Positions 26,960 to 35,178 of a stretch of 38,103 nt of DNA are shown here, piece after piece. Each line of letters starts with the position of its first letter. Position 1 is the first letter of the stretch. The DNA comes from a virus, in the IMG/VR virus record IMGVR_UViG_3300021335_000038, positions 1 through 38,103 of that record; one strand, written 5' to 3'. Both the position numbers and the translations under genes were made by a program. The notes beneath the pieces were generated by a model. That model did not search any database. It saw only the letters and a program-made list of their open reading frames with translations, and was not told the DNA's origin.

Positions 26960-28229
26960 AATTTATCTACAAGCGGAGTCTCCTGACCATTTAACACGAA
27001 TGGAGACTGCGCTTACCTATAGGATAGACAGCTATCGTAGGGATGCTCCACCCATTATTATTAAAAACATAAGGAAAATAAGAAATAACTTGTACTCTAT
27101 ACCTATAGGTCGAGAGGATATGATTCCAAAAGGCTACGAAATACAAGATAAAAGAGTACAGATTCCCGTAGATTTTCCTAAGTTTAAATACGATCTTAGA
27201 GAGAGTCAACAAGATGTCTATGATAAGATACAAGAGAATTGTGTTATCAATGCTTTCGTCTCTTGGGGCAAAACTTTTACTGCGCTTGCTATTGCTGCCA
27301 AGCTCGGTCAGAAAACTCTGGTCATCACTCACACAGTGGCACTACGAACACAGTGGGAGAAAGAAATTAAAAAAGTCTTTGGAATTACCCCTGGAATTAT
27401 TGGATCCGGAGAGTTTAATACGGAAGGCCCTATCGTAGTAGGAAATGTACAAACTCTGTACAAGCACAAAGAAAAGGTTGCTAAAAAGTTTGGTACGGTA
27501 ATTGTTGATGAGTGTCATCATATACCGGCAAACACTTTTAATAAGCTCATAGACTCAAACTATGCAAAGTATAAAATCGGTCTCTCTGGCACCGTCGAGA
27601 GAAAAGATGGTAGACACGTTCTACTTCCCGATTATTTTGGGCCCACACGCTTCACGCCTCCGCGTGAAAACTATATGGAGCCTAGTATAGATGTTATACA
27701 AACTCGTATAAGATTTATGGACGGTGCACGAATACCTTGGGCAAACCGAGTAAATGACTTGGTTTCTCAGAATGATTACGGAGAGCTTGTCAGCCTACTC
27801 GCTGCAGCTTACCGAAAACAAGGGCACTACGTGCTATTACTCTCTGATCGAGTAAACTTTCTGAAACGCATTGAAAGAACTCTTGGAGATTGTTGTGAAA
27901 TTATTACTGGAGAGACTTCGGTAGATGAGCGGGACGAAAAGATAAATCGAATTATGTCGGGAGAGAGTCAAATACTTCTGGGTACACAGAGTATATTTTC
28001 TGAGGGTATCAGTGTAAATAGATTGAGTTGCCTGATACTTGCGACTCCAGTAAGTAATACGCCCCTGCTAACACAGCTTATTGGGCGAGTTATACGAAAT
28101 TTCGAAGGAAAAATGGACCCCGTTATTGTAGACATTAATTTAAAAGGCAAAACAGCCGAACGCCAAGCACAAGTAAGATTAGGCCACTATATAAAAGAAG
28201 GCTACATACTTAATAGGATAGAAATGTGA
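26937..28229 (+). CDS. UvsW-like superfamily 2 helicase
   Basis: 430 residues from GTG 26937. After an N-terminal wedge domain (about 85 residues) the SF2 core has LRESQQDVYDKI, motif I as AFVSWGKTFTALA (residues 106-118), motif Ia VITHTVALRTQWEKE, motif II VIVDECHHI, motif III IGLSGTVERKDG and motif VI LLTQLIGRVIRN, with motif V SIFSEGISVNRL. This is the layout of T4 UvsW, which branch-migrates DNA and resolves R-loops, switching off origin-dependent initiation. Motif I reads SWGKT rather than the normal G-x-G-K-T. It follows a membrane peptide gene and overlaps the glycosyltransferase gene by four bases. Confidence 0.9.
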   Translation: MKAVISNRIYLQAESPDHLTRMETALTYRIDSYRRDAPPIIIKNIRKIRNNLYSIPIGREDMIPKGYEIQDKRVQIPVDFPKFKYDLRESQQDVYDKIQENCVINAFVSWGKTFTALAIAAKLGQKTLVITHTVALRTQWEKEIKKVFGITPGIIGSGEFNTEGPIVVGNVQTLYKHKEKVAKKFGTVIVDECHHIPANTFNKLIDSNYAKYKIGLSGTVERKDGRHVLLPDYFGPTRFTPPRENYMEPSIDVIQTRIRFMDGARIPWANRVNDLVSQNDYGELVSLLAAAYRKQGHYVLLLSDRVNFLKRIERTLGDCCEIITGETSVDERDEKINRIMSGESQILLGTQSIFSEGISVNRLSCLILATPVSNTPLLTQLIGRVIRNFEGKMDPVIVDINLKGKTAERQAQVRLGHYIKEGYILNRIEM

Positions 28230-28738
28230 GAGTTAAAATTCATACAACCGATCAACCCGAATCAGACATTACAACCTTTGTACTGAGTTGCGACAGATTA
28301 GACGTACTAAAACCAACTATAGATAGCTTTTTAAGGACAAAAAACTACCAAACAAAAATGGTTATAGTAGACGATTCTGCTAGAGAAGGAATTTTTGAGG
28401 AGTTGGTGGACTCTTATGGCTCTTTTTCTGATGTAATTTGTTTCCCTAGTAACAGAGGTCAGTGGTGGGGTATGGATTTTATGGTGTCCTATTGTGACAC
28501 CGATTATATCTTTTACTTGGAAGATGATTGGGAATTTATTGGAAAAGATGACTACCTTATAAGATCAAAAGAAATTTTAGAAACTTACAGAGACATTGGG
28601 ATCGTAGATATTTCATTTAGAACTTTTGAGCATCAAGGAATTGACTCTTACCATAAAGAGGAATTAATAGATGACTCATTTTTCTATAAAAAATTTGGAA
28701 GATTACTCCTTGGCACTTTAAGTGGTATTCTTGGATAG
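28226..28738 (+). CDS. Glycosyltransferase family 2-like, N-terminal part of a frameshifted gene
   Basis: 170 residues. DITTFVLSCDRLDVLKPTID, then MVIVDDSAREGIFEELVDSY and CDTDYIFYLEDDWEFIGKDD with the D-D metal site, is a GT2-type (GT-A) fold. The last 17 residues (FGRLLLGTLSGILG end) do not look like the family. One base back the other frame reads KIWKITPWHFKWYSWIGSPN, a natural GT continuation. The switch point is the A6 run at 28688-28693. So this and 28900-29781 are most likely one protein of about 515 residues, joined by -1 frameshifting or split by an indel. Confidence 0.75.
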   Translation: MRVKIHTTDQPESDITTFVLSCDRLDVLKPTIDSFLRTKNYQTKMVIVDDSAREGIFEELVDSYGSFSDVICFPSNRGQWWGMDFMVSYCDTDYIFYLEDDWEFIGKDDYLIRSKEILETYRDIGIVDISFRTFEHQGIDSYHKEELIDDSFFYKKFGRLLLGTLSGILG

Positions 28739-28899
28739 GTAGCCCTAATTTAAAAAGAAGAGACGATTTAATACTACTCGGAAGAATAGAGAAATGGCAT
28801 AATGAGTGGAATATTGATAGAAAATTCGCTTCTCTAGGATTCAAAGGAGTTTTCCTAAAAGATAAATATGTAGAGCACTTAGGGGATGAGTGCAGTAGA

Positions 28900-29781
28900 A
28901 TGGAAGGAAAAAGACCGGATGACCACTCAACTCCCGAAGATTTTTATCCGAATGAATTAAAAGCCAATAGAACTCAGCCTGTATTTGATTACAGAGAGTG
29001 GGATAGTGATTTAGAATATAGGTATAATTACAAAATAATCACCTCTTTCATCGACTTAGGTAGAGATGATAGAGATTTTGACCACTATGAAAATAGCTTA
29101 CGTCAGATACTACAGTCTCACCACCAAGTAGCGGTATTTTGTTCACCGGAACACGTAGATTTTGTAAAACAACAAAAACCCGATGCAGAAGTATATACCT
29201 TAACCCTAGATGATATACGAAAGCATCCTTATTATGATAGAATAAGCAAAATTGTTTCTTCCTATGAGTGGAAGTCACAATCAAGTTGGATGGAAAATTC
29301 CGTTATTTGTAACCCAGACTATATAATGTTGACTTTATTAAAGCAGACTATGTTAGAAAGTTGTTCTGGTGATGATTTTTTCACTTACTGGGTAGACTCT
29401 GGAATGTATAGTAGCTATGGAGTTCCTTTCCATATAAATGATTTATTTTTTACTAAAATACCTAAAGACGGGTTTTTTATGACGACTTTTCCGTATGCTA
29501 CAGACTCGGAAATTCACGGGTACTCGAAAAATACAATGAACAATGTTTTTTCAGTACAGCCGGACAAAGTTTGTAGAGCCACTTTATTTGGAGGAACTAA
29601 AGACCAGATTGAAGAAGTGGGAGAGCTATACAACAAAGTTTTACACAGAAGCTTAGAAGAGAATATGGTAGGTACAGAAGAAAGCATATACACCCTGTGT
29701 AAGTACTTGAATAACGACCTAATTAAGACTTTCGATATGCCTACAGGAGATATTAAAACGTTTCTGGAAATGCTACGATAA
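28900..29781 (+). CDS. HtrL/YibB-like (WlaTC) glycosyltransferase domain, C-terminal part of frameshifted gene
   Basis: 293 residues from the first ATG of this frame, but the frame is open and protein-like from about 28690, so the real product probably begins at 28226. The domain starts at YKIITSFIDLGRDDRDFDHY and has SLRQILQSHHQVAVFCSPEH, YEWKSQSSWMENSVICNPDY and YWVDSGMYSSYGVPFHINDL, which fit the HtrL/YibB/WlaTC family, thought to be glycosyltransferases that act on surface sugars. Its stop is followed at once by the promoter at 29780. It is the only glycosylation gene inside the replication block and may be a late addition. Confidence 0.65.
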   Translation: MEGKRPDDHSTPEDFYPNELKANRTQPVFDYREWDSDLEYRYNYKIITSFIDLGRDDRDFDHYENSLRQILQSHHQVAVFCSPEHVDFVKQQKPDAEVYTLTLDDIRKHPYYDRISKIVSSYEWKSQSSWMENSVICNPDYIMLTLLKQTMLESCSGDDFFTYWVDSGMYSSYGVPFHINDLFFTKIPKDGFFMTTFPYATDSEIHGYSKNTMNNVFSVQPDKVCRATLFGGTKDQIEEVGELYNKVLHRSLEENMVGTEESIYTLCKYLNNDLIKTFDMPTGDIKTFLEMLR

Positions 29782-29819
29782 AAATAATTCTTGACACGCT
29801 TACTGTTTGCTGTTATAAT
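29780..29819 (+). promoter_or_regulatory. Sigma70-like promoter for the recombination/RNR operon
   Basis: AAAAATAATTC, TTGACA (29791-29796), 17 bases, TATAAT (29814-29819). The TAA stop of the preceding gene is at the start of the A-rich lead. No other such promoter is seen between here and the window end, so it may drive all genes from 29846 to 38103. Confidence 0.9.
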
Positions 29820-29845
29820 ATACGGTTCCGATTGGGAGAATAGAT

Positions 29846-30145
29846 ATGGGAAACGATGGAATTGGTGATCCTGAAGTTCGTGCTGCTGGCAGGAATAAAC
29901 CGGATCGAAACTGGTATCCAGATAATTTTGACTGGTACTTAAAGTGGGTAGCTTCTGTTACTATACTCGCTTCTTTAGCTATGAGGTCTGCGGGTGTGGA
30001 CTATAGAATGTATGATTTGCTTTTTGGCGTTGTGGGAGTAGCTCTCTGGACTTGGGTATCAGTAATATGGCGAGATAGAGCACTCATTATGTTAAATGGC
30101 GTCTCTTTGTTCTTGCTAGTAAGTACAGTATTAAGAGAAATTTAA
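29846..30145 (+). CDS. Small membrane protein, two to three spans
   Basis: 99 residues. A soluble start MGNDGIGDPEVRAAGRNKPD is followed by WYPDNFDWYLKWVASVTILA and SLAMRSAG (span 1), YDLLFGVVGVALWTWVSVIW (span 2) and ALIMLNGVSLFLLVSTVLRE (span 3). Strong GGGAG site. I recall this family in marine phages; the topology resembles small sugar or nucleotide permease-like or SemiSWEET-like proteins only by size. It is the first gene after the promoter at 29780. Function unknown. Confidence 0.72.
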   Translation: MGNDGIGDPEVRAAGRNKPDRNWYPDNFDWYLKWVASVTILASLAMRSAGVDYRMYDLLFGVVGVALWTWVSVIWRDRALIMLNGVSLFLLVSTVLREI

Positions 30146-30538
30146 GTGATTACATACAATTGGTTAAAAGTATATAATAAATCTTCGGGTAAGGCACATA
30201 ATATATTAAATATTATGGCGTTTATTACGTTTCGACCAATACCTAAAAACGATTTTGATACAAATAACTTGAAGTATGCTCAGATTAATTGGAACGGGGA
30301 CTCGTTCCTTATAAACCCTTCTGCGGTTATCTATAATCGTAGTAGAGTTGATGAAAAACATCTTGCCGATTACGTGGCGTTGGCAAGTTTTCGCAGCCTA
30401 GCTGAATACAAAGTCACGAAACGCAAGACTCTTTCGTTGCAGGAATGCCCTGTTTCGTTGGAGTCACTAACACAAAACCCATTACTTTCTATCATAGATG
30501 GAGAAATCTATTTTTGCTGGGAAGAAACGACACATTAA
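30146..30538 (+). CDS. Conserved small phage protein
   Basis: 130 residues from GTG 30146, which follows the upstream stop directly. Features: MITYNWLKVYNKSSGKAHNI, LNIMAFITFRPIPKNDFDT, WNGDSFLINPSAVIYNRSRV, KHLADYVALASFRSLAEYKV and a DGEIYFCWEETTH end. No membrane segment, cysteine pair or known motif. I recall the arrangement (TYNWLKxYN...NRSR...LAxYxALAS) in marine phages beside the ssDNA-binding gene. Function unknown. Confidence 0.75.
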   Translation: MITYNWLKVYNKSSGKAHNILNIMAFITFRPIPKNDFDTNNLKYAQINWNGDSFLINPSAVIYNRSRVDEKHLADYVALASFRSLAEYKVTKRKTLSLQECPVSLESLTQNPLLSIIDGEIYFCWEETTH

Positions 30539-30549
30539 GGAAAACAATT

Positions 30550-31185
30550 ATGAAATTAATGAATTCAGCCGGTTCGGCTAAAAAGAAGACTCTCAACCAA
30601 TACCAGATCCGTGACGGTGCTAACGCAGTTCGCCTATTTGGTGATCTATTGCCTCGTTATATTTACTGGGTAAAAGGCGAGAACGACAAGAACTTGCCTC
30701 TTGAGTGTCTTGAGTTCGATCGTGAGAAGGAAACTTTCACTAGCGGAGAAAAAGATTGGGTCAAGGTTCACTACCCGGACCTTAAAGCCAACTGGTCATA
30801 CTCTATTCAGTGCGTTGATCTTACTGATGATAGTGTAAAAATCTTCAACTTAAAGAAGAAGCTGATGGATCAAATTCTCACTGCGGCTCAAGAGCTTGGT
30901 GATCCTACTGATCTTGATGCAGGCTGGGAAGTACACTTTAAGCGTACTAAGAACGGTCCACACGTTTATAACGTAGAGTATACTCTCGACCAAATTAAGT
31001 GCTTGAAGAACACTAAGCCAGTTACAGACGTTCAGCGAGCAGCTATTGAAGCAGCAACTCCTATTGAAGAGTTATTGCCTCGGCCTACTGCTGACCAACA
31101 ACAAGAGCTTCTTGAACGCATCGCCACTGGCGGTGAAGAAAAGAATGTTGATTCTGAAGTTGACGCGATGTTTGATGTATCATGA
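30550..31185 (+). CDS. Single-stranded DNA-binding protein (phage type)
   Basis: 211 residues from ATG 30550 with AAGGAAAACA upstream (an earlier start lies inside the previous gene). The sequence YQIRDGANAVRLFGDLLPRY then IYWVKGENDKNLPLECLEFD shows an OB-like beta core rich in aromatic residues, followed by GWEVHFKRTKNGPHVYNVEY, and an acidic C-terminus ending EEKNVDSEVDAMFDVS, the type of tail that SSBs use to recruit partners. GCT/CGT/GAG-rich codon use suggests high expression. I recall this family annotated as ssDNA-binding in marine phages. It precedes the SbcD/SbcC nuclease genes, which fits gp32-like work in replication and recombination. Confidence 0.75.
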   Translation: MKLMNSAGSAKKKTLNQYQIRDGANAVRLFGDLLPRYIYWVKGENDKNLPLECLEFDREKETFTSGEKDWVKVHYPDLKANWSYSIQCVDLTDDSVKIFNLKKKLMDQILTAAQELGDPTDLDAGWEVHFKRTKNGPHVYNVEYTLDQIKCLKNTKPVTDVQRAAIEAATPIEELLPRPTADQQQELLERIATGGEEKNVDSEVDAMFDVS

Positions 31186-32141
31186 TTTTATTTACCGCAG
31201 ATTGGCATATTAAATTAGGACAAAAAAATGTTCCTGTGGATTGGGCGAAGAATCGTTACCGAATGTTTTTCGAGCAAGTACATAGTCTCGAACAGCAGTG
31301 CAACATGCACATTATCGGTGGTGACTTGTTTGACCGCTTGCCAAGTATGGAAGAATTGGAACTATACTTCTCGTTTATTCGGGAAGTAAAGATTCCTACG
31401 ATTATCTATGACGGTAATCACGAAGCCACTAAAAAGAATAAAACTTTCTTTACTTCGTTAAAGCAAGTTACTAGAGACATTAACCCTCTAGTTCGAATAG
31501 TAGACATATCTTATGTTGATAGTGATATGGGCTTTGGTATTCTTCCGTATGCTGACCTGCATCGTAAAGAGAGCATAGAAAAGTTTAATGTTACTATGCC
31601 TCTCTTTACACACGTTCGTGGGGAGATTCCTCCTCACGTAACACCCGAAGTAGACTTGGATAGGTTTGAAGACTTTCCTGTAGTATTCTCAGGAGATCTT
31701 CACTCTCACTCTAACTGTCAGCGTAACATTGTGTATCCTGGCAGTCCTATGACTACTTCGTTCCACAGAAATACAGTAAAAACAGGTTATATTCTTATCA
31801 ATCCAGTTGATTGGAGCTGGATGTGGGATGCTTTTGACCTTCCACAACTGATTCGTAAAACGGTCAGTGATCCAGCAGATATGGTTGCTGGTGATTATGA
31901 CCATATTATATATGAACTAGAGGGAGATTTGGGGGACCTGTCTTCTGTTAAAAATAACGAGTTACTGGATAAGAAAGTAGTAAAGAGAAATAATGAAGCT
32001 ACGCTATTGCTTAACAAAGAAATGAGCATTGGCGAGGAGCTAGTAGAGTACCTGAAGTACATTCTTGAAATTCCAGAAGCTAAAATACCGGACATAGTAG
32101 GGCTTTTCAATGATAACATTAAAAACCTTGAGTTGGAGTAA
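31182..32141 (+). CDS. SbcD / T4 gp47-like nuclease subunit
   Basis: 319 residues of the calcineurin-like phosphoesterase fold. The five metal motifs are visible: ADWHIK (Asp7, His9), IIGGDLFDRLP, IYDGNHEA, LFTHVRGE and FSGDLHSHS. Paired with the SbcC-type ATPase directly downstream (32-base overlap), it forms an Mre11-Rad50-like complex that resects double-strand ends for recombination and degrades host DNA. It overlaps the ssDNA-binding gene by four bases. Length matches phage gp47. Confidence 0.93.
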   Translation: MILFTADWHIKLGQKNVPVDWAKNRYRMFFEQVHSLEQQCNMHIIGGDLFDRLPSMEELELYFSFIREVKIPTIIYDGNHEATKKNKTFFTSLKQVTRDINPLVRIVDISYVDSDMGFGILPYADLHRKESIEKFNVTMPLFTHVRGEIPPHVTPEVDLDRFEDFPVVFSGDLHSHSNCQRNIVYPGSPMTTSFHRNTVKTGYILINPVDWSWMWDAFDLPQLIRKTVSDPADMVAGDYDHIIYELEGDLGDLSSVKNNELLDKKVVKRNNEATLLLNKEMSIGEELVEYLKYILEIPEAKIPDIVGLFNDNIKNLELE

Positions 32142-33903
32142 CTGCTTCTCTTATGGACCAGACAACTCCGTTGACCTGTCCGAGCAGAAAATTACACAAA
32201 TTCTTGGAACCAATGGGGTAGGCAAATCGTCTATCCCATTGATCCTAGAGGAAGTTTTATACAACAAAAACTCCAAAGGAATCAAAAAAGCAGATATCGC
32301 TAACCGCTTGTTTAATGCGGGGTATTCGATCAATCTATTATTTAGTAAGGATTCTGATGAGTATGAAATTGACTTAGTTCGTAAATCGTCGCTCAAAGTA
32401 AAACTATTGAAAAACGGAGAAGACATAAGTAGTCATACTGCTACAAATACTTACAAAACTATAGAAGAAATCATTGCTATTGATTTCAAAACTTTCTCGC
32501 AAGTGGTATATCAAAATCCAAACGCGAGTTTAAATTTTCTGACAGCTACGGACGCAAACCGTAAAAAGTTTCTCATTGATCTTTTAGGTCTTGAGAAATA
32601 TGTAGAAATTTTTGAGATGTTTAAGGGAGTATCTAGAGGAATAGAAACTGAGTACTCAAGGATTGATGGTAAGGTATCGACCATCGAAAAATGGTTGCAA
32701 AATAACCGATTGACCGATACTACCCCAAGGCAAGTGCAAAATTTACCAAAATTATCGGAAGATGATCAGGATGAAATCAGTTCACTTATGGCTGAAATTA
32801 AAAATATTTCGATCTCGAACCGAAAAATTTCTCAAAATAATCAGTATAAAGATATGCTGAAAAACATTGATATTAATAGTGCTCGGGCTTTGCCAGCCAC
32901 TGAGGTAATATCTTACGATAAGTTACAGGCTGAAGTAGGTGCTCTAAACTCTAAAGCGAATTCTGCTTTAGATGAGATTCGAAAAATAGAGTCTTTAGGA
33001 GACGAGTGCCACACCTGCGGGCAACCAGTAGATGAGCAATTTAAGCAAGTTCATATACTACAACATCAAGAAACTGTTCAAAATGCTACAGCTTTACGAG
33101 AACAGATATCGTATGACATTACAGAGATACAGAGAAACAACAAAGAATATGCAGAAAAGCAAAAAACAATCAAGGATTGGGAAACACTTTTCTCAAAAAT
33201 TGATCAGACAACGCCGTCTGAGCTATTGGATGAACAGGAACTTAGAGCAAGACTTGAAGCTATACAATCCCAGGTTCGTGAGCAACAACAAGAGTTAGAC
33301 AAGGTTGAAAAAGCAAATCAAGCCGCTTCAGCTCACAACGCCAAAATAGAGGTTGTGGTTGAGCAAACGGCGGAGTTTGAAAAAGAACTATCTATTTTAA
33401 TGGTACAGTTAAACGAAATACAGGGAACTAAAGCAAATTTAGAAATACTAAAGAAAGCTTTTAGTACAAACGGTTTAATAGCCTACAAAATAGAAAATCT
33501 AGTAAAAGAACTAGAAGAGATTACCGGATCTTACTTGGCTGAACTATCAGATGGTAGATTCACACTAAACTTTGCAATTAGTAACGACAAACTGAATGTA
33601 GAGATTACTGATAACGGTAATACAGTAGACATTCTTGCTCTCTCTTCGGGTGAGCAAGCAAGAGTAAATACAGCAACCCTTTTAGGCATCCGTAAGATTA
33701 TGAATAGCCTATCGTCTAGTAGAATTAATGTTCTATTCTTAGATGAAGTTATTAGCGTTCTTGACGATGTAGGTAGAGAAAAGCTAGTAGAAGTCTTATT
33801 AGAAGAAGACTTAAATACTTATTTAGTAAGTCATGGGTGGTCGCACCCTCTACTAGAGAAAATAGAGGTTTGCAAAGTAAATGAGGTAAGTGAGATTGTT
33901 TAA
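32110..33903 (+). CDS. SbcC / T4 gp46-like ABC ATPase subunit
   Basis: 597 residues. Walker A GTNGVGKSS at residues 33-41, a long coiled coil, the zinc hook C-H-T-C at residues 300-303 (GDECHTCGQPVDE), a second coil, signature ALSSGEQARVNTA and Walker B NVLFLDEVISVLD, followed by the H-loop region LVSHGW. This is a complete Rad50/SbcC arrangement. ATP binding drives opening and closing of the Mre11-Rad50 type complex with the 31182 product. ATG 32110 overlaps the end of that gene. Confidence 0.94.
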   Translation: MITLKTLSWSNCFSYGPDNSVDLSEQKITQILGTNGVGKSSIPLILEEVLYNKNSKGIKKADIANRLFNAGYSINLLFSKDSDEYEIDLVRKSSLKVKLLKNGEDISSHTATNTYKTIEEIIAIDFKTFSQVVYQNPNASLNFLTATDANRKKFLIDLLGLEKYVEIFEMFKGVSRGIETEYSRIDGKVSTIEKWLQNNRLTDTTPRQVQNLPKLSEDDQDEISSLMAEIKNISISNRKISQNNQYKDMLKNIDINSARALPATEVISYDKLQAEVGALNSKANSALDEIRKIESLGDECHTCGQPVDEQFKQVHILQHQETVQNATALREQISYDITEIQRNNKEYAEKQKTIKDWETLFSKIDQTTPSELLDEQELRARLEAIQSQVREQQQELDKVEKANQAASAHNAKIEVVVEQTAEFEKELSILMVQLNEIQGTKANLEILKKAFSTNGLIAYKIENLVKELEEITGSYLAELSDGRFTLNFAISNDKLNVEITDNGNTVDILALSSGEQARVNTATLLGIRKIMNSLSSSRINVLFLDEVISVLDDVGREKLVEVLLEEDLNTYLVSHGWSHPLLEKIEVCKVNEVSEIV

Positions 33904-34337
33904 TGGTAGATTCAAGAGTTAAAGGACAAAGAGGCGAATACTTAGTCAGAGATCTACTTAGAAAACACACCAGTCTTCAGTTTGAGAGAGTCCCTTCATC
34001 GGGGGCTCTTGCTTATTTGAAGGGTGATTTATATATTCCAACTGCTAAAAATAGATTTTGTATAGAGGTTAAGAACTATGAAAAGAGTCCTTTTACCGAT
34101 AAGATATTTACTAACAAAACAAATTATATTTTACAGTGGTGGGCAAAGGTTTGCGAACAAGCGGATGCTTTCGATCAAGAACCTTTATTGTTTTTTAAGT
34201 ACTCAAGGTCAAAGATTTTTGTAATGACACATATACTGCCTGAAAAGGCAAGATATACTTATGTGTCTTGGTTAAATGCTTACATACTCCTTGCTGAAGA
34301 ATGGCTAGAACAAGAGGAGATAGCATTTGAAGTTTAG
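33903..34337 (+). CDS. Holliday-junction resolvase-like PD-(D/E)XK nuclease
   Basis: 144 residues. Early helix with conserved Glu (KGQRGEYLVRDLL), then FERVPSSGALAYLKGDLYIP with the Asp, and FCIEVKNYEKSP with E-V-K: the E...D...E-x-K arrangement of archaeal Hjc-like resolvases and related restriction-fold nucleases. The second half (QADAFDQEPLLFFKYSRSKI) completes the sheet. It would cut branched recombination intermediates before packaging. It shares a base with the SbcC stop and overlaps the exonuclease gene by 11 bases. Confidence 0.75.
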   Translation: MVDSRVKGQRGEYLVRDLLRKHTSLQFERVPSSGALAYLKGDLYIPTAKNRFCIEVKNYEKSPFTDKIFTNKTNYILQWWAKVCEQADAFDQEPLLFFKYSRSKIFVMTHILPEKARYTYVSWLNAYILLAEEWLEQEEIAFEV

Positions 34338-35178
34338 TGAACAGATTTTAGATAATAACAATGTTTTAGTGGTTGACGCTATGAATGTTGCATTTAGATG
34401 GAAACATCAAGGGAAAACAGACTTTAGTCTTGAGTACCTTCGAACAGTAGAGAGTCTTGCTCAGTCTTATGATTGTGCTCGTATAATTATTGCAGCAGAT
34501 CAAGGAGCAAGCTCTTACAGAAAAGAATTATTACCAGATTATAAAGGTAATAGGAAAGAAAAGTACAAAGACCAGACAGAAGAAGAAAAGCGAGAGATGG
34601 AAAAGTTTTTTGCTGAGTATGAAAAAACACTCGAAGTTTTGGCAGAGAAATACTTAGTTGTAAGACGAAAATATGTAGAGGCAGATGATTTAGCTGCTTA
34701 TATCGTTAGATACAAGAAAGAGTTTGGTATCGACGATATTTGGCTAATCTCAAGCGATAGAGACTGGGACTTATTAGTCCAAGACGGAGTTTCAAGATTC
34801 TCAACAGTTACTCGTAAAGAAACTACGATATTTAACTGGGAAGAGTTTTTTGACTTTCCTCGTGAAGAGTACATTAGCTTTAAAGTCCTTACAGGGGATA
34901 AAGGCGACAACATACCGGGTGTACCCGGCATTGGCCCAAAAAGGGCTACTGATTTAATACATCAATATGGTACAGCTTTCGACATTTACGATGCCATACC
35001 TATTGATGGAAAGTACAAGTATATTGAAAATTTAAATGAAAACGCAGAATTGTTGCTACAGAATTATCAGTTAATGGATCTAATGAGTCATTGCCCTGAT
35101 GCTGTAGGACATCCAGGCCACTCTCTTAAAGAGTTGGATAAAGAGATTAAGGATTTTATTAATGACGGTACAAGTTGA
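34327..35178 (+). CDS. 5'-3' exonuclease / RNase H (FEN family)
   Basis: 283 residues from TTG 34327; a strong GAGGAG seven bases upstream supports this unusual start, and the next Met would cut into the catalytic fold. Acidic catalytic residues appear in VLVVDAMNVAF, AADQGASSYRKELLPDYKGN, VEADDLAAYIV, LISSDRDWDLLVQ and LTGDKGDNIPGVPGIGPKRA with the helix-hairpin-helix (GVPGIGPKRATDLI). It removes RNA primers and flaps, the function missing from the family A polymerase of this phage. It overlaps the resolvase-like gene and the RNR gene. Confidence 0.93.
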   Translation: MKFSEQILDNNNVLVVDAMNVAFRWKHQGKTDFSLEYLRTVESLAQSYDCARIIIAADQGASSYRKELLPDYKGNRKEKYKDQTEEEKREMEKFFAEYEKTLEVLAEKYLVVRRKYVEADDLAAYIVRYKKEFGIDDIWLISSDRDWDLLVQDGVSRFSTVTRKETTIFNWEEFFDFPREEYISFKVLTGDKGDNIPGVPGIGPKRATDLIHQYGTAFDIYDAIPIDGKYKYIENLNENAELLLQNYQLMDLMSHCPDAVGHPGHSLKELDKEIKDFINDGTS

